Source of the DNA: JBFELU01 sp041551965
GTDB lineage: Bacteria > Actinomycetota > Acidimicrobiia > Spongiisociales > UBA11373
Assembly (NCBI GenBank): GCA_041551965.1
Contig: JBFELU010000031.1
Location: 1-27,670, forward strand
Reading direction: 5' to 3'
DNA length: 27,670 bases
Shown here in pieces: positions 14,925 through 21,803 of this stretch. A program made the translations under genes and the position numbers. The notes beneath the pieces were generated by a model. That model worked only from the letters and a program-made list of their open reading frames with translations, was not told the origin of the DNA and ran no database searches. Position 1 is the stretch's first letter. Each line of letters starts with the position of its first letter.

Positions 14925-17136
14925 CTCCCTCATCCTTCCGGACACCGAGACCGGCTTCCGTAGGCTCTGGACCGAACGCGGCGACGAGCTCGTGGACCTC
15001 TACGCCACCGGAAAGACCTCGTTCGTCGCCGGGCTGCTGCCGGGCGATGCCGTCCGGCTCGAGCCCGATCGAGTCCTCGGCATCCTCCGAAGCCGGCTCG
15101 GCCCCGACATCCTCGATGCCGCCCTGGATCCAATGGCCTGCGACCCCGACACTCCGATGCACGAGCTGCCCCCGGCCATCCGCAGCCCGGTCGCCCACCA
15201 AACCGATGGCCGCTGGCTGCGACGCGCCAACACAGTCGGGATCAACGTGCGGACCGTGGGATCGCTGTGGGGCGTGCCGAAGTACCTGCTCACCCAACCG
15301 GCGCACATCGACACCGTCCACTTGCTCCCGATCTGGGAACCGGGCGTCGTCGACAGCCTCTACGGCATCGCCGGGTGGGGATTGAACGACGAGTTCTTCA
15401 GTGAGGAACTGGCCTCCGCCGTGCCGCACCTCGATACCACGGCGCGGCAGCTGCGGGCCATGATCAACCTGCTTCACGCCACCGGCCGAACCGTCGGCAT
15501 GGACGTCATTCCCCACACCGATCGCTTCGCCGAACCTGCGCTCGCCCAGCCCCACTTCTACGAATGGATGCGCCGCGACGATCTCGAGATCGTCGATCAT
15601 CGCGAGCGCCTCTACGAGGAGGTCCAGCGGATCGTCCTCGACTGGCTGGCACGTGAGGGTCCGGCGGTGCCCGGTGAGGAGTGGCCCGACGACCCGGCGT
15701 CGTTCTTCGGAGGGGCCTTCGGAGAGGAACGCCGCTGCCGTCTCCTCTTCGGAACACCCGAGGACCGTCCCGGTCGGAACGCCCGCCGGGGCCGGCTCGT
15801 GGAGCACCTCTACTCGCTGGGCTTCGAGCCGGTCCCAGCCACCATGGGGGTCCCGTTCCGCGGCCTGCGAGTCGACCCCGGTGGCGCCAACGTCGACGAC
15901 CACGGCATGGTGTGGCGGGACTTCCTCATCCTCGAGCCGCAGACCATGTCGCGCGTGTTCAACCCGCTCGCCCGATTCCGGCTCTTCGGCCGGAAAGACG
16001 ACAACCGCCAATGGGAGATCGACTTCGACCGGCCGGTCGTGGAGGTCTGGGAATACGTGTGCGAGCGCTACGCCGACGTGCAGCGCCGCTTTGGGTTCGA
16101 TTTCATGCGCGGCGACATGAGCCACGTCCAGATGCGACCCGAGGGAGTGCCGGCGCCGCTGCCTCCCCACTACGACATCCTCGGTTCGGTCAAGGAGACT
16201 GTCCGCCGCACGGCACCGTGGTTCGGCTACTTCGCCGAGAGCTTCCTCCCACCTCGCGACACCTTCGGCTACGGCGAGGAGATGGACCATCTCGAGGCCT
16301 CCCGCTGCGATTCCACCCTCGGGGACCTACAGTCGCTTCCCATCGACACCCCCGAGTTCGCCGCCCGGTTCCGCCGCTACCTGGATCTGCTCGAGACCCG
16401 CTCGGTGGCCCCCAACTTCACGGTGATGACTGCCGACAAGGACGATCCGCGTTTCGACGAGTTCTACGTGGCCGGCAACGAGATCCGTGCCTTCATCGCC
16501 ACCTTCCTCACCGACATGCCCTCCTACGTCGGCCTCGGCTTCGAGGTCCGCGACGTGCATCACCAACCGGCCCCCAACGAGCACTACACCAAGTTGTTCG
16601 TGTTCCACGAGGTCGGGGAGTCCAACGTCTATCCCTCGAAGGCGCGTCGCGGTCCCTACCACTGGGGGAGCAATGCTCCGCTCTTCGCCGCATTGACGCG
16701 GATCAGATCACTCGCCGACGAGATCCTCCCCGAGATCGCCGACACCGACGCCCGGTGGCTCCTTCCCCCCGACCCGGCGACCGGCAGCCGGGTCATCGCC
16801 TGGACCCAGACCGAGCCCCGGTATCTGTTCATCGCCAACCTCGGGAGCACCCCCACCGGCCCATTGGGGATCCCCCTCATCGAGGGCACCTCGCTCACGC
16901 CCCGATTCAGCACTGCCGGAGTCGATCCCGGCCCTCCCCCGACCGGCAACGGCCACCATCACCGGATCGAATCCCTCGAATCCGGCGAGGGCCGGGTGTT
17001 CGCGGTGATGCGTGAGGCCGGCGGCGCCGTGCTGCGACGCTCCACGACCTCCAGGGGGAGTTCCACCGAGGCCGGGACCTCCTCGTCTCCGCTGAGCAGG
17101 CAGAGCAGCATCTCGGCGGCACGCCGCCCGGACTGA
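14917..17136 (+). CDS. GH13-like alpha-amylase superfamily protein
   Basis: A 739-residue protein with the plan of a GH13 (beta/alpha)8 barrel. Strand beta3 and region I read 'GRTVGMDVIPHTDRF' (D196). Region II is 'FGFDFMRGDMSHV' with the probable nucleophile D400. Region III is 'FGYFAESF' with the probable acid/base E441. Region IV is 'FTVMTADKDDPRF' (D507 region), where the usual His-Asp is replaced by Ala-Asp. Residues 630-700 look like the C-terminal beta domain. It may cleave, transfer or phosphorolyse an alpha-glucoside; the exact reaction cannot be named, and cytoplasmic location is likely as no signal peptide is seen. The GTG overlaps the kinase stop by 8 bases. Residues 681-739 are read antisense to the LacI-type gene and become Ser/Arg-rich, so the natural end was probably earlier. 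Confidence 0.8.
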   Translation: MSDSLILPDTETGFRRLWTERGDELVDLYATGKTSFVAGLLPGDAVRLEPDRVLGILRSRLGPDILDAALDPMACDPDTPMHELPPAIRSPVAHQTDGRWLRRANTVGINVRTVGSLWGVPKYLLTQPAHIDTVHLLPIWEPGVVDSLYGIAGWGLNDEFFSEELASAVPHLDTTARQLRAMINLLHATGRTVGMDVIPHTDRFAEPALAQPHFYEWMRRDDLEIVDHRERLYEEVQRIVLDWLAREGPAVPGEEWPDDPASFFGGAFGEERRCRLLFGTPEDRPGRNARRGRLVEHLYSLGFEPVPATMGVPFRGLRVDPGGANVDDHGMVWRDFLILEPQTMSRVFNPLARFRLFGRKDDNRQWEIDFDRPVVEVWEYVCERYADVQRRFGFDFMRGDMSHVQMRPEGVPAPLPPHYDILGSVKETVRRTAPWFGYFAESFLPPRDTFGYGEEMDHLEASRCDSTLGDLQSLPIDTPEFAARFRRYLDLLETRSVAPNFTVMTADKDDPRFDEFYVAGNEIRAFIATFLTDMPSYVGLGFEVRDVHHQPAPNEHYTKLFVFHEVGESNVYPSKARRGPYHWGSNAPLFAALTRIRSLADEILPEIADTDARWLLPPDPATGSRVIAWTQTEPRYLFIANLGSTPTGPLGIPLIEGTSLTPRFSTAGVDPGPPPTGNGHHHRIESLESGEGRVFAVMREAGGAVLRRSTTSRGSSTEAGTSSSPLSRQSSISAARRPD

Positions 17137-18014
17137 TACAGGGGTTGGCGAACGGTGCTGAGCCCCAGGTAGGGGGACACGTCGATGTCGTCGAACCCCA
17201 TCACCGAGAGATCCTCCGGCACGCTCAGGCCTCGATCGCGCGCCGCCTCGATCACCCCGAAGGCCTGCAGGTCCGATGCGGCGAACACCGCGGTGGGCGG
17301 GCCCGGCAGGTCGAGGAGTTCCCCGGTGAGCCGGTGTGCCTCTCGGCGCGACGCCGGTCCGAGGCGGATGAACGCCTCCCGCTCCGGGATCCCGGCTCGG
17401 GCCAGGGCGAGGCGGTACCCCGCACATCGATCGACGCTGCTGCTGAAGTCGAACCCGACGCTGTTGTCGTCACCCACGAAGGCGATCCTCCGGTGACCGA
17501 GTCGGATGAGGTGCCGCGTGGCCGCCTCACCGCCCGCCACGTCGTCGACGAACACGTGGGGAATCCCCACGACCCGCCGATCGAGGAAGACCACCGGGAC
17601 CTGGGCTTCGCCGAGACGATCGGCCACGTCGGGTTGCACGGCGAGTGACACGACCACCAGGCCGGCCGCCCGATCGGTGTGGGCCGCCATCTCGTAGCGG
17701 CGGTCGCGCTGGTCGGGTGTTTCCACGTCGAAGAGCACCAGATCGAAATCGCTCTCATTGATCACGTCGGCGAGACCGCGGAGCCGCTCGACGGCCGACG
17801 GTTGGGTGAAGAACGGCACGATCACGGCAACGGTGGTGCTCCGCCCCAAGGACAGAGCGCGGGCGATCGTCGAGGGTCGGTACCCGAGCTCGTCGATGAC
17901 CACCTGAACCCGGGCCCGGGTCGACTCGCTGACCAGAGCGCTGCCGTTGATCACGCGAGAGACGGTGCCGACGCCGACACCCGCTTGCCGAGCCACGTCC
18001 TGGATGGTGGGCAC
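16959..18014 (-). CDS. LacI-family transcriptional repressor
   Basis: A 351-residue LacI/GalR-type regulator. It opens with the HTH 'TIQDVARQAGVGVGTVSRVING' (3-24) and the hinge 'LGYRPSTIARALSLG' (43-57). The periplasmic-binding-protein-like ligand domain follows, with 'VVFLDRRV', 'GHRRIAFVGD', 'PTAVFAASDLQAFGVIEAARDRG', and 'LSVMGFDDIDVSPYLGLSTVRQP'. The GTG at 18014 is chosen because GAGAGG lies 7 bases upstream; the frame extends to 18056. The family usually ends just after the 'RRSTAPP' motif seen here, but this protein has about 22 more residues, read antisense to the GH13-like gene. By position it probably controls the kinase-GH13 pair in response to a sugar. A palindrome at 18029-18042 may be its own operator. 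Confidence 0.92.
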   Translation of the reverse strand: MPTIQDVARQAGVGVGTVSRVINGSALVSESTRARVQVVIDELGYRPSTIARALSLGRSTTVAVIVPFFTQPSAVERLRGLADVINESDFDLVLFDVETPDQRDRRYEMAAHTDRAAGLVVVSLAVQPDVADRLGEAQVPVVFLDRRVVGIPHVFVDDVAGGEAATRHLIRLGHRRIAFVGDDNSVGFDFSSSVDRCAGYRLALARAGIPEREAFIRLGPASRREAHRLTGELLDLPGPPTAVFAASDLQAFGVIEAARDRGLSVPEDLSVMGFDDIDVSPYLGLSTVRQPLYQSGRRAAEMLLCLLSGDEEVPASVELPLEVVERRSTAPPASRITANTRPSPDSRDSIR

Positions 18015-18028
18015 GAACAGGCCTCTCT

Positions 18029-18042
18029 TGGAACGGGTTCCA
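18029..18042. promoter_or_regulatory. Candidate LacI-type operator
   Basis: TGGAAC and GTTCCA form a perfect 6-base inverted repeat around GG, beginning 15 bases upstream of the repressor GTG. Short, near-symmetric sites of this kind are typical of LacI-family operators and suggest autoregulation. A possible half-site (GGAACGG) lies before the kinase gene at 14238-14244. Confidence 0.45.
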
Positions 18043-18101
18043 GGCTCTGGGTTCACCGTACCGAGCCGCCGGAGGGGGTGTCAATGCGGCGAGGCTCTCG
18101 C

Positions 18102-19280
18102 CTACACCTCCTCGGCGGCCTCGGCCGGCGGCAACGGCGGCGCCAGCAACCGGAACACGATGGGGGCCAGTGTGGCGGTGACCGCCGCCAGCACGATGAT
18201 GCTGGCTTCGAGCGTCCGATCGATCACGTCGAGCCGGACGCCGAGTTCGGCGACGGCGATGATCAGGCTCAGCCGAGCGGAGAGCAGCGTCCCCGCCGCC
18301 AGCGACTCTCGCAGCGACATCCGTCGCAGCAGATAGGCGAGAGCCGGGATCATCTTCACCAGGACGGCCGCCCCGAACAACGCGGCCAGCCCGGTGAGCG
18401 CCCCCGGCTCCCGCAGGGCATCGAGATCGAACCGGATCCCGACATTGATGAAGAAGATGGGGATGAGGAAGCCGTAGGAGAAGCCGTTGAGCTGCTGCGC
18501 CAGCGGGCCCCGGTTCCGGAACACCAGCGCAAAGACCGTGCCGGCCAGGAAGGCGCCGAGGATCTTCTCGATACCGAACACGATCGAGACCCCGACGAAG
18601 GCGAGCATCAGGGCGAGCGACGCCCTCGTTCCGATCTCCTCGGGATGATCGATCTCGAAGAGTTGATCGAACCACTCGGGGCGCCACCACACCACCCATC
18701 GGAGGGCGACCAGCGACACGCCCACGACCACGAAGAAACCGGGGATCGCCAGCACGTTGAATCCCGCCCCGTGCTCCTCGACGAGCGCAAAGACGGTGAC
18801 CCCCAAGAGCGTGAGGAAATCGGCCAGCAGTGCCTCGACGAGCACGGCCTGACCGAGGCGGGTCGCAGTGCGCCTCGTGCTCCGCAGCGTCGGCACCACC
18901 AGACCCACAGACGTCGTGGCCAGCACGAACGTCATGAACGCCCCGTGTCCCAGGATGTCGGCCGCCAGCCAGGCGCCACCGAGAGTGAGTGCGAACACTC
19001 CGAGCCCCGTGCCCAACTGGCCGATGCCGCGCCGACCGAACGTGCGCACATCGATCTCGAATCCCGCAAGGAACATGAGGAGGAAGAATCCGAGTTCCGC
19101 CAGCCGATTGAGGAACTCGGCCTCTTCCACGACGCCCAGCCACGGACCGACCACTATGCCGAAGACGATCTCGAGCACCACCGCCGGCACCCGGAGCGGA
19201 CCCGCCAGCAGCGGCAGGAGAAACGCGGCCGACACGATGAGGATCAGCGACAGCGCAGCCTGGTCCGATGCCGATTCCAT
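18102..19280 (-). CDS. CPA2-family cation:proton antiporter (KefB/NhaS-like)
   Basis: A 392-residue integral membrane antiporter with 11-13 hydrophobic helices. Family signs are 'LRVPAVVLEIVFGIVVGPWLG' near the N-terminus, 'LGFFLLMFLAGFEID' (the conserved glycine/acidic motif of CPA2), and 'ILGAFLAGTVFA'. 'FLIPIFFINVGIRFD' and 'ARLSLIIAVAELGV' follow. It should exchange K+ or Na+ for H+; which one cannot be told. The usual C-terminal RCK domain is absent from this chain, but the gene directly upstream encodes RCK domains: its TAG is 3 bases before this ATG (TAG-GCG-ATG), so the two are co-translated and probably form one complex. Confidence 0.93.
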   Translation of the reverse strand: MESASDQAALSLILIVSAAFLLPLLAGPLRVPAVVLEIVFGIVVGPWLGVVEEAEFLNRLAELGFFLLMFLAGFEIDVRTFGRRGIGQLGTGLGVFALTLGGAWLAADILGHGAFMTFVLATTSVGLVVPTLRSTRRTATRLGQAVLVEALLADFLTLLGVTVFALVEEHGAGFNVLAIPGFFVVVGVSLVALRWVVWWRPEWFDQLFEIDHPEEIGTRASLALMLAFVGVSIVFGIEKILGAFLAGTVFALVFRNRGPLAQQLNGFSYGFLIPIFFINVGIRFDLDALREPGALTGLAALFGAAVLVKMIPALAYLLRRMSLRESLAAGTLLSARLSLIIAVAELGVRLDVIDRTLEASIIVLAAVTATLAPIVFRLLAPPLPPAEAAEEV

Positions 19281-19283
19281 CGC

Positions 19284-20708
19284 CTACCTCGTCTGGGGCA
19301 CGACGAGCACCGAGCAGGGGGTCCGGCGCACGAGATGGCCGGCGATGCCCGGCACCAGCGTCGACGGCGTCCTCCGGGGCATTCCCAGCACCAGCAACGT
19401 CTCCGGCGAGAGGAAGCGCTCGATCTCCCGCACGGCGTTGCCGCGAACGACGGCCCTGCGCACCGAGACGCCCTGCACCGCGGCCTCCTCTTGCAGCCGC
19501 GCCGCCGACCGGAGCGCTCGCTCCTGCTCTCCCTCGTCGGCGATGTAGGGCGGGGAGACAACCGCCACCGCGGTGAGCGGCAGACCGCTCTGGGAACCGA
19601 CGTCGATGGCGGCCCGGCCCGCCGCCCACCCCGCCGGGGTATCCCGGGCCGGCACCACGATGCGTTCGTACGGTCCCGACGCCCGGCTGAAGAGCATCGG
19701 CCGATCGAGGCGATGAGCGGCCCGCATCAGCTTGGCGGCACCGCGACGCCGTCGGTCGGCGGGGACCACGAGGAGGCCGACGAGCTCGTCGCGGGGACGC
19801 GCCAACAAGGCGGCCGATGGGGAGCCCTCCACCCGTCTCGTGCGGACCGGTACGAGATCCGCACGCGCCGTCGCCCGACCGAGGAGGCTCTCGAGGGCGG
19901 CAGCACCGTCCGGATCGACGTCACCATCGATCGCGGTGTGGAAGAGGGTGACCGACTCGGCGGTGCTTCCGTCCGCGAGCCTCACCGCCTCGGCCACCGG
20001 GCCGGCGACGTCGTCGGGGTGGCCGAGCGCAACACCGACGCTCGGTCCGTAATCGAGCGGGAACCGGGCCACTCCCATGGTGAATGCAGCCACGATCTCC
20101 GCGTAGTCCTCCCGTGCTCCGACCACCGTGACCAGATCGCCCGCCTGCAGCACCGTGCCCCCGTGGGGCACGATGAGCCGCCCCTCCCTGAGCACCGACA
20201 CCACGAGCCATTCCGACGAAAGGTCGCGCAACGCTCGGCCCCGCAGGGGCGAGTCGGTGACGATCCGGAAGTCGAGACCTTCAGCGAGACCGGCTGCCAT
20301 CCCGGCCGAGAAGACACGCCGCGGTTCCAACTCGGAGATGACGAGCCGAGCCGCCAGCCGATCCGGCGAGAGGGCCGGGATCTCCGCTCCCCGGTAATCG
20401 GCGAGCCGCTCAGGATCGGCGGCGAGCGCCGAGGCCGTCACCCCGGCAGCCGCCGCCGATCGGCACACGATGAGGTTCACCGCGTCGTCGTCGGTGGCGG
20501 CCACGAGGGCGGTTGCCGAGGCCAGGCCGGCTCGTTCGAGGATCGCGGGATCGGCGCCGTCTCCGAGTACGGACTCGATGGGTCGAATGGCCTCCGCAGC
20601 GGCGAGCCGATCGGCGTCGTGGTCGACGACCGTCACCTCCCACCGCTGACCGAGGCGGCGGAGCAGGGCGCGGGCGGTGCTGCCGGCACCGACCACGATG
20701 AGATGCAT
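19284..20708 (-). CDS. TrkA-type RCK regulator fused to UspA-like domains
   Basis: A 474-residue soluble protein. Residues 1-115 are an RCK-N/TrkA-N Rossmann domain: 'HLIVVGAGSTARALLRRLG' holds the NAD(H)-binding glycines and 'VTVVDHDADRL' the acidic strand end. Residues about 165-222 are an RCK-C domain ('LVVSVLREGRLIVPHGGTVLQAGDLVTVVG'-type, split here by region). From about 225 to the end lie two UspA-like segments; the second runs from 'YERIVVPARDTPAGWAAG' to 'HLVRRTPCSVLVVPQ', a typical Usp ending. It should gate the downstream antiporter in response to nucleotides. The ATG has GGGGAG 4 bases upstream and a CATAAT -10 (minus, 20741-20736) further up. The RCK-Usp fusion on a separate chain is less common than fusion to the antiporter. 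Confidence 0.85.
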   Translation of the reverse strand: MHLIVVGAGSTARALLRRLGQRWEVTVVDHDADRLAAAEAIRPIESVLGDGADPAILERAGLASATALVAATDDDAVNLIVCRSAAAAGVTASALAADPERLADYRGAEIPALSPDRLAARLVISELEPRRVFSAGMAAGLAEGLDFRIVTDSPLRGRALRDLSSEWLVVSVLREGRLIVPHGGTVLQAGDLVTVVGAREDYAEIVAAFTMGVARFPLDYGPSVGVALGHPDDVAGPVAEAVRLADGSTAESVTLFHTAIDGDVDPDGAAALESLLGRATARADLVPVRTRRVEGSPSAALLARPRDELVGLLVVPADRRRRGAAKLMRAAHRLDRPMLFSRASGPYERIVVPARDTPAGWAAGRAAIDVGSQSGLPLTAVAVVSPPYIADEGEQERALRSAARLQEEAAVQGVSVRRAVVRGNAVREIERFLSPETLLVLGMPRRTPSTLVPGIAGHLVRRTPCSVLVVPQTR

Positions 20709-20735
20709 ACCACTCCCCGGCCTCGGGTGGGAGCC

Positions 20736-20741
20736 ATTATG
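20736..20741 (-). promoter_or_regulatory. -10 box (CATAAT) of the RCK-Usp / antiporter operon
   Basis: CATAAT on the minus strand lies 27 bases before the ATG of the RCK-Usp gene. A TCGACA at 20766-20761 could be a -35 box, although the 19-base spacing is wide. Confidence 0.4.
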
Positions 20742-20822
20742 GGTCGGGAAGCCGATCGTTTGTCGACGAGGAGCAGCGGAGGACCGCCTGCCGCAGGTTG
20801 CGCATCCTCTTCTCGGTCGGAC

Positions 20823-21725
20823 TCACGATTCGCTTCGGTCGCCCCGTGCCTCGGCGATCCGCCGCTCCGCCAGGGCCACGTACTCGGGCTCTCGATCGAA
20901 ACCGACGTACCGCCTGTCGCTCACGACGGCCGCAACCGCCGTCGAACCCGAGCCGATGAAGGGGTCCAGGACGAGGTCCCCCCGGAAGGTGTAGAGCTCG
21001 ATGAGCCGCCGGGGGAGCTCCACCGGGAAGGGCGCCGGATGGCCGACCCGGCGGGCCGACTCGGGCGGGATGTTCCAGATGGACACGGTCGCCTGGAGGA
21101 ATTCGTCGCGGCCGATGGTGTCCTCGCCGATTCGAGAGCGACCGAAGCTCCCCTTGCCGGCAACCACGACGTACTCGTGGAGGTCGCGCAACGTCGGATT
21201 CTTGGCTGATCGCCAGGATCCCCAGGCACAGGAGCCGCCGACGCCCTGGGCCTTCTGCCAGACGATCTCCCCCCGCAGAAGGAAACCTCGATCCTGGAGC
21301 AATCCGGCCACGTGGTGGTTGAGCGCAACGTACGGCTTGCGACCCAGATTGGCCACGTTGATCGCCACCCGTCCCCCCGGCTCGAGCACCCGATAGGTCT
21401 CGGCCAGTACCCGATCGAGGAGATCCAGGTACTCGTCGAGCGTGAGGTCGTGGTCGTACTCCTTGCCCACGTTGTAGGGCGGTGAGGTGACCATGAGGGC
21501 CACACAGTTGTCGGGGATCTGCGACATCGACTCCGACGACTGGCAGAACACCCGGTCGATCACCTCGGGGGGCGGCGACACCGGTTCGCCGATCACCGCA
21601 GAGGAGACGGCGCGATGCAGGCGGCGACGGTAGAACCCCGACGCATCGTGGCTCTCTCTCTTGCCGGCCCCAAAACTGGCCGTTTCCGTGGCCACTGCGC
21701 GTTTCCTCCCGAGACTCTGCGTCAC
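20823..21725 (-). CDS. Site-specific DNA methyltransferase, beta-type (N6/N4)
   Basis: A methyltransferase of up to 300 residues. Motif IV 'TSPPYNVG' (80-87) precedes motif I 'DPFIGSGST' (254-262), the beta-class order. TSPPY is more frequent in N4-cytosine enzymes, though adenine enzymes with SPPY exist, so the base is undecided. The stretch between them ('GRVAINVANLG', 'WQKAQGVGGSCAWGSWRSAKNP') resembles widespread solitary methyltransferases. No restriction endonuclease is adjacent. The start is uncertain: GTG 21725 is the longest. GTG 21695 has GGGAGG nine bases upstream and gives 290 residues; the first 50 residues are poorly family-like in either case. A DnaA box lies directly upstream at 21735-21743. 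Confidence 0.9.
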   Translation of the reverse strand: MTQSLGRKRAVATETASFGAGKRESHDASGFYRRRLHRAVSSAVIGEPVSPPPEVIDRVFCQSSESMSQIPDNCVALMVTSPPYNVGKEYDHDLTLDEYLDLLDRVLAETYRVLEPGGRVAINVANLGRKPYVALNHHVAGLLQDRGFLLRGEIVWQKAQGVGGSCAWGSWRSAKNPTLRDLHEYVVVAGKGSFGRSRIGEDTIGRDEFLQATVSIWNIPPESARRVGHPAPFPVELPRRLIELYTFRGDLVLDPFIGSGSTAVAAVVSDRRYVGFDREPEYVALAERRIAEARGDRSES

Positions 21726-21734
21726 GCTAGCGAG

Positions 21735-21743
21735 TTATCCACA
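21735..21743 (+). promoter_or_regulatory. Perfect consensus DnaA box
   Basis: TTATCCACA matches the DnaA-box consensus at all nine positions. It lies in the spacer between the divergent methyltransferase and GGDEF-EAL genes, ten bases upstream of the methyltransferase GTG at 21725. Only one box was found, so this is not an origin; transcriptional control by DnaA is the likelier role. Confidence 0.6.
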
Positions 21744-21803
21744 GGGAACCCCGGCAATCGAACCCCTCAACGAAGCCTCCGTCGCCGCCGATATCCCCAG
21801 GCA

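Noticed and set aside
17679..21209. 1176-codon plus-strand frame
   Set aside because: It lies antisense to the LacI, antiporter and RCK genes, is rich in Arg/His/Asp/Glu and has no recognisable domain. It arises from the third-position GC bias of the real genes.
20823..21725. Restriction-modification system
   Set aside because: No endonuclease or specificity gene is adjacent; neighbours are a cation-transport operon and a c-di-GMP gene.
21735..21743. Possible replication origin because of a DnaA box
   Set aside because: Only one box, no AT-rich unwinding region, and no dnaA, dnaN or rpmH nearby.
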